Made by a program: the position numbers and the translations under genes. From Phycisphaerales bacterium (GTDB taxonomy: Bacteria; Planctomycetota; Phycisphaerae; Sedimentisphaerales; Anaerobacaceae), in the NCBI GenBank assembly GCA_003141275.1, contig PLLM01000015.1, forward strand, positions 2,322 to 62,646: 60,325 nt of DNA, given 5' to 3'. Shown here piece after piece: positions 1 through 9,300 of the stretch (position 1 is its first letter; each line of letters begins with the position of its first letter). Below the pieces are notes generated by a model. It had not been told where the DNA came from. It saw nothing but the letters and a program-made list of their open reading frames with translations, and did no database searches.

Positions 1-167
1 ACCTCAGGATAGCCGCGATACACGACCCGTCTTCACCTAAAGCCAACGAGCATACTTTCTTCAGGAACGTGGCCACGATTATGTCGCTCCATGTCGAACA
101 GTTTGCCAGCCGGGAAGAGGCGATAAAATGGCTCAAGACAGGTTTGCCCGCCAAATCCAAGAAGTAA
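1..167 (+). CDS. C-terminal end of a STAS/SpoIIAA-like protein (5' partial)
   Basis: An open frame enters from the left edge (codons in phase with base 3) and ends with TAA at 165-167, giving about 54 residues. The tail reads ...VEQFASREEAIKWL..., which resembles the last helix of SpoIIAA-like/STAS proteins, where a phrase such as F-x-x-x-EEA-x-x-WL is common. The start lies outside the window. Family assignment rests on a short tail only, so the coding call is firmer than the function. Confidence 0.55.
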   Translation, partial: LRIAAIHDPSSPKANEHTFFRNVATIMSLHVEQFASREEAIKWLKTGLPAKSKK

Positions 168-215
168 CTTATCCCCGATTCGTTACCTGCGAAATTGCCA
201 TCTTGCTAACCGCTA

Positions 216-247
216 CGTTCACAGTAGAATAAGGCGAATTGTGAACG
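216..247. promoter_or_regulatory. inverted repeat upstream of the kinase gene
   Basis: CGTTCACA (216-223) and TGTGAACG (240-247) form a perfect 8-bp inverted repeat with a 16-base spacer, 34 bases before the kinase start codon. It could be an operator or part of a 5' leader. No promoter hexamers are clear here. Confidence 0.3.
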
Positions 248-281
248 GTTTGCGCAATAAAGCTATTTCAAGGATGGCACA

Positions 282-1373
282 ATGACGCTGAAAATTCGCG
301 TTCTGGTGGTTGATGACGATGAAGTAGATTGCCTGTCGGCTAAAAGGACTCTGACCAACTCGCCGCTTCCCGTTAAATTCGAGATCGAAACCGCCGGCAC
401 AATGGCAAAAGGAGTCGATAAGTTAAAGAAGGGACGATTCGACGTGGCGGTCTTCGATTTGGGGCTGCCCGACAGCAATGGGCTTGAGACAGTCAAAGGA
501 GCAGTCTCGGCGGCAGGAAAGATTCCAGTCGTTGTCCTGACAGGATGGGCTGACGACCGGACGGGCATTTCGGCGATAGACCTGGGGGCGACAGATTATC
601 TCGTCAAAGGCCCGGCGATTGAAAATATGCTCGGCAGGACATTGCTTTATGCGCTGGAACGCAAAAAGGTGGAGCTGAAACTCAAAGAGGCACTCGCCGC
701 CAAAGCGGACCTTGTGAATATTGTCTCGCACGACCTGCGAATACCGCTGACGGCAATCAAAGAGGGGATTGATATCGTCGGCAGCGGCGAGGCGGGGGCG
801 GTCAACGCAGAACAGAAAGAGTTCCTCGACCTTGCCAAAAGGAACGTCGAACGGCTGACCCGGCTGATTACCGACTTTCTCGACTTCGAGAAAATAGACG
901 CCGACAAACAGCAATTCAATATCCAGGCCAATAACATAAATGAGCTGGCAATGGACGTCTATAAAACAATGGGGCCGGTCGCCAAACAAAAAGGCCTGGA
1001 CTTCCGCGTTGAGCTTGAAGAAGGACTGCCGAAAACGGAATTCGATTACGACGGCATCACCCGCGTCGTAACCAATCTCGTCAGTAACGCCCTGAAGTTC
1101 ACCGCCTCGGGAAGCATCGTCATCCGCACCAGAAAAGGCGAAAACGGCATAAAGGTCGCAATCTCGGACACCGGCTGCGGAATAAGCAAAAACGACCTGG
1201 GGGACCTGTTCAAAAAATACGGGCAAATAAAGTCAACAAAAGTAAAAGACATCGAAGGAACCGGACTGGGATTGGCCATCTCAAAACTGATTATCGAGCA
1301 CCACAAAGGAAAGATTTGGGCCGAATCAGAACCGGGCAAAGGAACAACGTTTTACTTCTATTTACCAAGCTGA
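282..1373 (+). CDS. soluble hybrid sensor: receiver domain plus histidine kinase
   Basis: A 363-residue cytosolic two-component protein with no membrane segment. Residues 5-120 are a receiver domain: acidic triad D11-D13, phospho-acceptor D59, T87 and K109. A coiled linker leads to the HisKA H-box with H150 in VNIVSHDLRIPLTAIKEG. The HATPase domain follows, with N-box (NLVSNALKF), G1 (DTGCGI) and G2 (GTGLGLA). The order REC-HisKA-HATPase suggests its kinase activity is set by phosphorylation of its own receiver by another kinase. An AAGGA element sits 7 bases before ATG. Its 3' end overlaps the convergent response-regulator gene by 16 bases, so the two are linked but transcribed towards each other. 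Confidence 0.9.
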   Translation: MTLKIRVLVVDDDEVDCLSAKRTLTNSPLPVKFEIETAGTMAKGVDKLKKGRFDVAVFDLGLPDSNGLETVKGAVSAAGKIPVVVLTGWADDRTGISAIDLGATDYLVKGPAIENMLGRTLLYALERKKVELKLKEALAAKADLVNIVSHDLRIPLTAIKEGIDIVGSGEAGAVNAEQKEFLDLAKRNVERLTRLITDFLDFEKIDADKQQFNIQANNINELAMDVYKTMGPVAKQKGLDFRVELEEGLPKTEFDYDGITRVVTNLVSNALKFTASGSIVIRTRKGENGIKVAISDTGCGISKNDLGDLFKKYGQIKSTKVKDIEGTGLGLAISKLIIEHHKGKIWAESEPGKGTTFYFYLPS

Positions 1374-1825
1374 TTCCCGCTCGCGGCAAAATCGAAGAGT
1401 GTCGGCTCCTCCGGCGTGTCTTTCTTTTCGCTGCCCGCTGAACGCTGAACGCCGTCCGCTGTATTATTGAGAATTTTATCTATTGTTTCGAGAAGGACCT
1501 GTGAATCGTAGGGCTTTTGCAGATACGCATCGACGCCTTCAGTCAGGACACTTTGTTTAATCAGCTCGTTGGTCATCCCGGTAAGGACAACAATGTGCGT
1601 CTTTTTGGTGCTGTCCGAAATTCGCAGTTTCCGCAAAACACTAAGACCATCGCCGGCGGGCAACTGCAAATCCAGCACGATTAAATCGGGAGCTATTTTA
1701 TGCGCCAACTGCACCGCCTGGTATCCATCGGATGCGCAATGCACCGTGAAGCCCCGGCTGGTCAGCCGCTTGGCGACGACTTTCTGCACATCCAACTCGT
1801 CTTCTACTACCAGTATTGTTGCCAT
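1358..1825 (-). CDS. single-domain response regulator
   Basis: A 155-residue protein with one receiver domain at residues 1-120: acidic pair E8/D9, phospho-acceptor D52 in LIVLDLQLP, T82 and K104 (LQKPY). The last 35 residues are a short, probably disordered tail (SAGSEKKDTPEEP...) with no DNA-binding domain. It probably acts by protein contact or as a phosphate relay. It converges on and overlaps the kinase gene by 16 bases. The 171 bases before it, up to the DHH gene on the same strand, hold no other recognisable gene. Confidence 0.9.
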   Translation of the reverse strand: MATILVVEDELDVQKVVAKRLTSRGFTVHCASDGYQAVQLAHKIAPDLIVLDLQLPAGDGLSVLRKLRISDSTKKTHIVVLTGMTNELIKQSVLTEGVDAYLQKPYDSQVLLETIDKILNNTADGVQRSAGSEKKDTPEEPTLFDFAASGNQLGK

Positions 1826-1996
1826 AAAAAACCCCTTTTACGGTCGTTTATTCCGGCCTTCCGGCGCAGAACCAAACTGACGGCTATATCGGACTAAAAC
1901 AGACGCGGCTTAAGCAACCACCCTTAATTTTTCCAGCAAATCCGCTATCACTAAGCAGTCCAGGAAATCGGTAACTTATTTCGCCAAATCTGTCTT

Positions 1997-3040
1997 CTAC
2001 GGGATATGAACAAGAGGCCGGCCTTTTCGCGTCCTTATACCCAGAGCGTTGAGGAACCTGCCACGTATCAGCCCTTTAATGCGCAAGTATTTACGCATTG
2101 AGCGTTTGGCCGCGAGTAATGATATTTGTCCGCCCGCCATATGCTCGTGTCCGCCGCCTGTGCCGAGCTTATCAACAACCTTACGCGCGACATCGCCGGC
2201 ATCGAGTGAGCTATCCTGCGTGCGAAAAGAAATAAGAATCCGGCCGCTGCAAACGCCGTAACACATCACCCAGTCAACTTCCTCGTGCCTCAGCAAAAGG
2301 TCCGCCACCTCGCCAATCATATCGGCGTTGTCGATGTCGCCGATATCGCAAATCATGCAATGCGAATAAATCCTCGTATTAGACAGCGCAGTCGAGAGCA
2401 TTTGATAATAATCGGAAGGCACTCGTCCCCGCTGAATCTGGCCGAGCATCCGCTTGTTGGCTAATGGGTACAGCGACTCAATCGCGTCGATGTCCGCCTG
2501 AGTGGATTCCCTGCCGAGGTCCTGTGTATCGGAGCGGATACCATAAAGAAGCGCCGTCGCAATCGGCATATCCGGGGTGATTTTGGCCTCGCGAAGATAC
2601 TCCCACATAATCGTCGAAGTCGCGCCGTAGCTCTCGCGAATGTCCGCGAAGGCAACGCCCCGGCTTGCCTCTATCGCGGGATGATGGTCAATGATAATAT
2701 CCGGCTGAACACCTTCGGGCAGCGGATTATTTCCCGCGCTCGGCTGAGTATCGACAAGCGCGATAAGGTCGGATTTCTGATGACTTATTTTATCGAAAGG
2801 ATAAAACGCAAAGCCAAGATAATGAACCAGTTCGCGGTTTTCCGCCCGGCCTATCGTGCCGCCATAGGCGAACCGGCAATTCAGGCCCGCCGTCCTGTTG
2901 GCAAGCTGATGAAGGGCGCACGCCGCAGCTATGGCGTCGGGGTCGGGATTATTCTGCATCACTATCAAAAGCGACTCACCCCTCGCCCAAAGTGCCTTGA
3001 GTTTTTCCAGCCGGTCTCGTGTCTCGTTTCGCCTGCTCAT
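1997..3040 (-). CDS. DHH-family phosphoesterase (NrnA-like)
   Basis: A 347-residue DHH/DHHA1 protein. The N-terminal domain has N-PDPDAIAAACAL, V-DTQPS and the signature DHH in IIIDHHP, the metal ligands for two Mn ions. The C-terminal DHHA1 domain has the substrate-binding glycine loop GTGGGHEHMAGG. Family members degrade short oligoribonucleotides, pAp or cyclic dinucleotides; the exact substrate cannot be read from the sequence. The ATG lacks a Shine-Dalgarno sequence. On the coding strand a -10-like TAATAT ends 6 bases before the ATG, compatible with a leaderless mRNA. It is divergent from the acetyltransferase gene. Confidence 0.88.
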   Translation of the reverse strand: MSRRNETRDRLEKLKALWARGESLLIVMQNNPDPDAIAAACALHQLANRTAGLNCRFAYGGTIGRAENRELVHYLGFAFYPFDKISHQKSDLIALVDTQPSAGNNPLPEGVQPDIIIDHHPAIEASRGVAFADIRESYGATSTIMWEYLREAKITPDMPIATALLYGIRSDTQDLGRESTQADIDAIESLYPLANKRMLGQIQRGRVPSDYYQMLSTALSNTRIYSHCMICDIGDIDNADMIGEVADLLLRHEEVDWVMCYGVCSGRILISFRTQDSSLDAGDVARKVVDKLGTGGGHEHMAGGQISLLAAKRSMRKYLRIKGLIRGRFLNALGIRTRKGRPLVHIP

Positions 3041-3185
3041 AATATTATATTAGAACATCTACGCTGCTCGAACCGCAACTGTTTTTCCGCAAATTGACGT
3101 TCACAAATTTGGCTTCCTATTCCCCCAGCGAATGCGTTATCATTACGGCATCCAGGAGACAAGAATTAATACAGGGATTTAGAAT

Positions 3186-3710
3186 ATGCCGTTACAGGTT
3201 GAGAAATTCAAAGCTATAGACATCGGCAGGGTTTGTTCCTGGATAAAATCCGAAGCGGCAATGGTGCTGTGGGCGGGGCCGAGTTTCGAATGGCCTATGA
3301 CTCAAAAACAGCTCCGTGAGCAGCTTCGAGCAGCCAAAGGCAAAGCGGCGACACTGTTCCCGTTTGGTTTATATCGCGGCAGTGTTTTAATCGGTTACTG
3401 CGAACTGGCCCAATATAACCGAAAATCGCAATCGGCAAATCTGTCTCGCGTTATTATATCGCCAAAACATCGCAACAAAGGTTTTGCACAGATTATGATT
3501 GGCCATGTTTTGAAGTTCGGATTTGGCGAGCTTGGGCTGAATCGTATCGGGCTTGGCGTTTTCGATTTCAATAAGCTGGCGATTAAATGCTATAAAAATA
3601 TGGGATTTAAGCTGGAAGGGACATTGAGGGAATCGTACAAAGTCGGCGATTCTTTCTGGAATTGTCACGTGATGAGTATTTTATGCAAAGAATGGCAGGC
3701 GAAGCTTTAA
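3186..3710 (+). CDS. GNAT-family N-acetyltransferase (RimJ/RimL type)
   Basis: A 174-residue GNAT protein. It has strand 4 with the acetyl-CoA loop (R-V-I-ISPKHRNKGFAQIMI, the Q/R-x-x-G-x-G/A motif in the form RNKGFA), followed by LGLNRIGLGVFDFNKLAIKCYKNMGF, the usual N...A...Y..GF motif B. The end, EGTLRESYKVGDSFW, is typical of RimJ/RimL-like acetyltransferases that modify protein N-termini or small amines. Substrate unknown. Its stop codon shares one base with the ATG of the next gene (TAATG), so the two are translationally coupled. Confidence 0.85.
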   Translation: MPLQVEKFKAIDIGRVCSWIKSEAAMVLWAGPSFEWPMTQKQLREQLRAAKGKAATLFPFGLYRGSVLIGYCELAQYNRKSQSANLSRVIISPKHRNKGFAQIMIGHVLKFGFGELGLNRIGLGVFDFNKLAIKCYKNMGFKLEGTLRESYKVGDSFWNCHVMSILCKEWQAKL

Positions 3711-4129
3711 TGGCGATGAGCTTATTTGACGACAAATCGAAACAGCCGACGGAGCAAATGCTCGCTAAAGCGATTGGAAAGCAATATCAACTGTGGAGCG
3801 ATATCGCCGAATACGTCGTGGAAAAATATCCCAAGGCAATTAAGGAATGGAAATACCCCGGCGTCAAGTACGGCTGGTCGTTTCGGCTAAAAGACAAAAA
3901 ACGCAATATAATCTATATGGGCCCGAGAGAAGACCATATAATGGTTGCGTTTGTCTTCGGCGACAAGGGTGTTGACGCCGTGCAGGATAGTAACTTGCCG
4001 CAGTCGATAAAGGATGAACTGCGAAACGCAAAGAAATACCCCGAAGGCCGAGGCATCCGCTTACAAGTGCGAAATAAAACCGACGTCGCCAATATCCAAA
4101 CCTTAGTCGATATCAAACTATCTAACTAA
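3710..4129 (+). CDS. DUF3788 family protein
   Basis: The longer open frame (3662) runs inside the upstream gene. The ATG at 3710, overlapping the TAA of the acetyltransferase (TAATG), is the likely start, giving about 139 residues (MAMSLFDDK...). The core EWKYPGVKYGWSFRLKDK and the hydrophobic strand MVAFVFGDKGVDAV match the DUF3788 pattern, a small YdhG/YjbR-like fold of unknown function. The protein is soluble with no signal peptide. Coupling to a GNAT enzyme is common for such small domains but gives no firm role. Confidence 0.75.
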   Translation: MAMSLFDDKSKQPTEQMLAKAIGKQYQLWSDIAEYVVEKYPKAIKEWKYPGVKYGWSFRLKDKKRNIIYMGPREDHIMVAFVFGDKGVDAVQDSNLPQSIKDELRNAKKYPEGRGIRLQVRNKTDVANIQTLVDIKLSN

Positions 4130-4146
4130 ACCATCGCTTGCAACTA

Positions 4147-4201
4147 TTGACAAAACAGCACTTTACGTTATAGTATCAATCCTGAGTTGAGGATACTCAG
4201 G
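4147..4201 (+). promoter_or_regulatory. sigma-70 type promoter with a hairpin in the leader
   Basis: TTGACA (4147-4152), a 16-base spacer and TATAGT (4169-4174) form a strong promoter for the exported protein gene. Directly downstream CCTGAGT (4181-4187) and ACTCAGG (4195-4201) can pair at the 5' end of the mRNA, a position where a hairpin would stabilise the transcript or a repressor could bind. Confidence 0.7.
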
Positions 4202-4244
4202 GGAATGTAACCATAACGTTACTATTTTAATTAAGGAGAAAAAA

Positions 4245-4898
4245 ATGAAGAGGTTACTGGGGTTAGCTGTGTTGTTTGTGGTTTTGAGCGTATGTGTGCC
4301 AACGTCGTATGCGGTACCCACTCATTACCTTATTTATAACATATCCACTACGGTAAAAGGCGCGGACCGCGAAACAGACGCCAAAGTTAATATTCCGATG
4401 AAGGGTTATTTGGTGCTGCTTTTTGCTGACGGCTGCGACGCACCTGCGGATGCCAATCTGTTTTTGTATGGCAATGACAGCAATACTCCCAAGAAGAAGG
4501 TTTATGTCCAGCTCAACGCCCGTGGCAGCGACAACTTTCTTGCGGCGAGCGCATGGCATATAGGCGATTTGATGTTCGTTGATTTGCAGGGCAATAGTCC
4601 TTTTGAGTTTAAAATAATGCTGCAGGGTAAGCTGGCACTGAAAGACATCGGCTTCGGAACACCCGACAAGAGATCGATTGCCAGCAGCATTAAAGGTGTC
4701 AATATCGCAGAAGGCAGCTTCCTGCTTGGCCCCATCGGCGGTCAGTGGGTTTCCGGAACGGGGAGCGCTTCAGGGACGCTTTACACCGCGGTAACCAAGG
4801 CCGCCAACGCAGACAGCCGGACGCTAGATGAAATCATCGATGAATTAAAATCCATATTGGCAGGTAAAGGATTTATCGCAGCAACACTGCCTGAATGA
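4245..4898 (+). CDS. exported hypothetical protein
   Basis: A 217-residue protein with a typical signal peptide (MKRLLGLAVLFVVLSVCVPTSYA, cut after about residue 23). The mature part is beta-rich with no cysteines forming an obvious pattern apart from one in the first third (DGCDAPAD). It contains LVLLFADG and a C-terminal helix (SRTLDEIIDELKSILAGKG). I do not recognise a family. A strong SD (AAGGAG) precedes the ATG. It stands alone between its own promoter and terminator and is probably well expressed. Confidence 0.75.
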   Translation: MKRLLGLAVLFVVLSVCVPTSYAVPTHYLIYNISTTVKGADRETDAKVNIPMKGYLVLLFADGCDAPADANLFLYGNDSNTPKKKVYVQLNARGSDNFLAASAWHIGDLMFVDLQGNSPFEFKIMLQGKLALKDIGFGTPDKRSIASSIKGVNIAEGSFLLGPIGGQWVSGTGSASGTLYTAVTKAANADSRTLDEIIDELKSILAGKGFIAATLPE

Positions 4899-4936
4899 CC
4901 AGCAGCAGAAGCGCAAGACAACAAGTTAAACATTTC

Positions 4937-4974
4937 ACCGGCCTGTCGAGAATAATTCGCCAGGCCGGTTTTTT
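4937..4974 (+). terminator. Rho-independent terminator
   Basis: ACCGGCCTG (4937-4945) pairs perfectly with CAGGCCGGT (4961-4969), followed by a T run. It ends the exported-protein transcript. Confidence 0.9.
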
Positions 4975-5084
4975 ATTTAGATTTTTGAACATTCGTGCTT
5001 GTTTAGGATTTAGATATTAGGTTTTAGGATTTCGGAACATACTATGCCCCGCTCTTCGCTTCGTGTCACAGATGGACACCGATT

Positions 5085-5330
5085 ATTCACAACTTAAAAC
5101 TAACGACTCAAAACTAAAAACTAATATCAGACACAGATTAACACTCAAGAACACTGTTTTAAGACGCTGATTAACGCAGAATAACGCTGATTCTTAGACA
5201 CGGATTAACACAGTGTAGACACTGTTTATTAGCCGAAAAAACACACAAAAGGTCTTAGCCACAGATTGCACTGATAGACACTGAGCTATTTTATGGCTTG
5301 GCCATCCCTTACGGGAGACGCGGATTGCGC
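5085..5330. repeat. mosaic of short hairpin repeats, left of hemerythrin
   Basis: The gene-free stretch 4975-5515 is largely built from variants of the words CACAGATTA, ACGCTGATT, GACACTG and TTAGCCACAGATT. The segment 5191-5283 recurs almost unchanged at 6049-6142, and the 22-base segment 5288-5309 recurs exactly at 5969-5990, on the other side of the hemerythrin gene. The order of the two segments is swapped between the copies. No coding potential is seen. Confidence 0.75.
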
Positions 5331-5515
5331 AGATTACGCGGATTTTCTACTGTTCAACTGCTCTACTTTCTAATTTCTCGCGGAACTTGACACGGATTTA
5401 CACAGCTTTTTGCTAAAAAAACAATAACATCCGGGAATTTGAACGCCGATAAATATATATGGGAAGCATTTCCAAAAGGCCTTGGCCTTAACAATAGCTG
5501 AATATGGGAGTTAAA

Positions 5516-5929
5516 ATGGAAAAGGTTAGCTGGAAAGATGAATACAGCGTGGGGGTTGCGAAGATCGACCGTCAACATCGGCACCTGTTTGAAATCATCA
5601 ATAAGCTCATCGACCACTCCGGCACATCTAAGGATTCAGAACTGGTCTCGGAGACGTTGACGGAAATGCTTAACTACGCGAAAGAGCATTTCACGACTGA
5701 AGAAGAACTTATGCAGGAATACGGCTACCCGGAGATTGGGTCGCATAAAGAGCAGCACATCTACTTCTTCAAGACAACGGCCGAACTATCCGTAAACGCC
5801 CTGAATAAGCAATCAATGGTCGCCAGTGAGATTGTAGAATTCCTTAAAATGTGGCTGACTCTCCACATTCTCAAATGCGATATGAAATACAAGGAGTTCT
5901 TCAAGGCAAAAATCCCCGCCGGCGTTTGA
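5516..5929 (+). CDS. bacteriohemerythrin
   Basis: A single-domain hemerythrin of about 137 residues: W-x-x-x-x-S-V-GVAKIDRQH near the start, then HRHLFEIINKL, HFTTEEELM, HKEQHIYFF and a final HILKCDMKYKEFF. These supply the His/Glu/Asp ligands of the di-iron O2-binding site. Such proteins sense, store or deliver oxygen in anaerobes and microaerophiles. An in-frame ATG at 5504 also exists, but GGGAG at 5506-5510 lies five bases before the ATG at 5516, so I prefer 5516. It is a monocistronic gene enclosed by repeated DNA. Confidence 0.92.
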   Translation: MEKVSWKDEYSVGVAKIDRQHRHLFEIINKLIDHSGTSKDSELVSETLTEMLNYAKEHFTTEEELMQEYGYPEIGSHKEQHIYFFKTTAELSVNALNKQSMVASEIVEFLKMWLTLHILKCDMKYKEFFKAKIPAGV

Positions 5930-5936
5930 GAATATT

Positions 5937-6189
5937 TTCACCGCAGAGAGCGCGAAGAATACAGAGAAATTTTATGGCTTGGCCATCCCTATGCCGTGAG
6001 GCATCCCAAACGGGAACGGGAGACGCTGATTGCGCAAAATAACGCTGTTTCTTAGACACGGATTAACACAGTATAGACACTGTTTATTAGCCGCAAAAAC
6101 GCACAAAAGGACTTAGCCACTGATTAACACTGATGGACACTGTCTTTTATTTATTCTTCTGTGTAATCTGCGGAATCTGTGGTTAAAAC
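5937..6189. repeat. mosaic of short hairpin repeats, right of hemerythrin
   Basis: Contains second copies of the segments found at 5191-5309 and a complete hairpin unit at 6113-6187, whose arms begin TTAGCCACTGATT and end AATCTGTGGTTAA. The gene-free stretch 5930-6392 has no other recognisable feature apart from the short element at 6275. Confidence 0.75.
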
Positions 6190-6274
6190 TTGTGCTTTAG
6201 GAGGGAAAGAGCCTCGCCTGCCCTCGAATGTCGTAGTCGGGGGCCAGAACGCGAAGGTTTTCTACCTTGCGAAG

Positions 6275-6294
6275 TCCCGAGCATAGTCGAGGGG
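6275..6294. repeat. dispersed short element (CCCGAGC..AGTCGAGGGG type)
   Basis: TCCCGAGCATAGTCGAGGGG. Relatives of this roughly 20-base partly palindromic word occur at 13850, 19776, 40048, 56062 and 59061, between and inside genes. Confidence 0.6.
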
Positions 6295-6392
6295 AGCAAG
6301 CTTAGTTCGAGAGAGTTAAATCTTCCCCGGGCGGGCTTGACAGTTAAGGGCGTTTGACGGAGAATGGGTGAATAGTCATTATTTGAGGATTT

Positions 6393-9300
6393 ATGTCCGT
6401 ACAGACTATTTCAAAGTATTACACCGAGATTCAAAAATATATAAGATTCGGCGGCACTTCCAAAGAATCTTCGATTCGAAGAGCTTTTGAGAATCTTCTG
6501 AACGAATACGCACAGCAGCAAAATCTCCTTCTTATTGCCGAACTTGATTACCGCACTCCCAAAGGGACCACTGTAAGTCCCGACGGCACACTAAAAGATG
6601 CTCTGCGTCTTGACTGGGGCTATTGGGAAAGCAAAGATACCGACGATGACCTTGAAGTAGAAATTGAAAAGAAATTTAAAAAAGGATACCCTTCCAGCAA
6701 CATTCTTTTTGAAGATACTCAAACCGCCATTTTGTATCAAAACGGCGTTGAAGTCGAACGCTGCAAAATCCATGACCCCGAAGCTCTTCATCGTGTCATT
6801 TCTCGTTTTACCAACTTTACCCGCGCCGAAGTAAGGAGCTTTCGCGACGCCATTGAAAAATTCAAGGCCGACTTGCCGCAAGTGCTCGATACCCTGCGAG
6901 ATATGATTGATCAGCAGGCAAAGGATAACAAACCCTTTGTCATCGCACGGGATGCCTTTCTTGAACTATGCAAACATGTCATCAATGAAAATGTTACTCT
7001 CGCCGATGTAAGAGAAATGCTCATCCAGCATATTCTGACCGAGGAAATCTTCACCACCGTTTTTGACGACCCCCAGTTCCATCAGGAAAACAATATCTCG
7101 AAGGAACTCGGCAAACTTGAGCACACCTTCTTTACCGGCAAAACCAAACATGATACACTCGATAGCATAAAGATTTATTATCAAATGATAAAGGCACGAG
7201 CCGGTGAAATTGCAAGCCACACCGAAAAACAGAAATTTCTCAAAGTCGTCTATGAGAATTTCTATAAGGCATACAATCCCAAAGGCGCTGATCGACTTGG
7301 AATTATTTATACACCCGATGAAATTGTCCGCTTTATGATTGAAAGCACTGATTTCTTATTACACAAGCATTTTGGGAAACTTCTTGCCAGCAAAAACGTC
7401 GAAATCCTCGACCCGGCAACAGGAACAGGTACATTTATTTGCGATATCATAGACCACCTGCCCGAAAGCGACCTCAAGTACAAATATCAAAACGAAATAC
7501 ATTGCAACGAAATCGCCATCCTGCCCTATTACATTGCCAACCTAAATATCGAGGCCACATACAAACAGAAGATGGGCGTCTATGAAGAATTCAAAAATAT
7601 CTGCTTCGTCGATACCCTCGATAATATGGGGTTTGCGTATGATGCAAAAGACAAAGATGGCAAGATGCTGTTTTCCTTAAGTTCTGAAAACTCAGAACGT
7701 ATTAAAGCACAGAATAAACGCAAAATCAGCGTCATAATAGGAAATCCTCCGTACAATGCGAACCAAGCCAATGAAAACGATAATAACAAAAATCGCAAAT
7801 ACCCAATTATCGACAAGAGGATAAAGGATACTTTCATAAAGTATAGTCGCGCTCAAAAGACAAAGGCTTATGATCCCTGTTCCCGTTTCTTTCGTTTGGC
7901 AATGGACCGCATCGCGAAAAATGGCATAATTGCATTTATCATAAATCGCACATTTTTAGATAGCGCGAGTTACGATGGGTGGCGAAAATGTGTCCGAGAT
8001 GATTTTTCTGATATTTATGTAATCGATACCAAGAGCGACGTTCGCGATAATCCGAAAATCTCTGGAACTAAACATAATGTATTTGGGATTCAAACTGGCG
8101 TGGCCATTATTTTTCTTGTAAAAAAAGAAAATGAAAGCGGAAATGCAAATATCCGTTATTTCAGTCTTACTGATGAACAGACAAGGAAAGAAAAGCTTGA
8201 TTTCTTCAATGCGACAAAGCTTAAGAACATTGATTTTGAATCCATTCGTCCTGATCGAAACAATAACTGGATTAACCTTTCGGATAACGACTTCGATGAC
8301 ATGATCCCCATAATTGACAAGAAAGCAAAAGCCGGTGTGCACGACCACGCTATTTTAGCCTCATATTCAACAGGGATATCAACTAACAGAGATGAATGGG
8401 TTATTGATTTCTCCAAGGCTGGCTTATCTGCAAAAATGCAGTTTTTTGCAGAGTTCTATAATACGTATGAACACTCCGGCAATGTTTTCGATACGACGAT
8501 TAAATGGTCAAGGAATTTGAAGCGGTGCTTTGAACAAGGCAAGAGAGAAAAGTTCTCAGCCAATCGAATTATTAAGTTTAATTACAGGCCATTTGTGTCA
8601 ACATTCCTATATAATTCAGATATCTTCGTTGATGAACACGGGCTATCGAATCATATCTTTCAAAATGACAATTTGGTTTTTTGCATTTCGGGCAATGCGG
8701 CTTCCAAAGCCTTCCACGTTTTAGCAAGTAGTGGGATTGTTGATTTGCATTATACTGGTGATACTCAATGTCTTGCCCTATACTTCTATGATGAGAATGG
8801 AAATCAAATCGACAACATCACTGATTGGGCTTTAACGCAGTTTCAGGCACATTACAAAAATAAAAAAATCACAAAGGAAGATATTTTCTATTACGTATAT
8901 GCCGTCCTGCACAACCCAGAATACCGCAAAAAATATGAAATGAACTTAAAACGCGAATTCCCTCACATCCCATTCTACGCCGATTTCAAGCAGTGGAGCA
9001 AATGGGGCAAAACCTTGATGGATTTGCATATCAATTTCGAGACGGCAGCGCCATTTAATCTTAAACGCATTGAAAAGGTTCCGCCTAAACAAAAGCAACC
9101 CAAACTGCTTGATGTTGCGACTACAAACCAATTGCCGGAATCAAAACGGGCTGAACGCTTGCCCAAACCGCGTCTTAAAGCCGACAAGGAACATGGCAGC
9201 ATTGAACTTGACGACCAGACAACCTTAACCGGCATTCCCAAAGAGGCATGGGAATACAAGCTTGGCAATCGCAGTGCCCTTGAATGGGTCTTGGATCAGT

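Noticed and set aside
423..1226. 267-residue open frame on the minus strand
   Set aside because: It lies opposite the histidine kinase gene and contains no recognisable domain; the plus-strand motifs are unambiguous.
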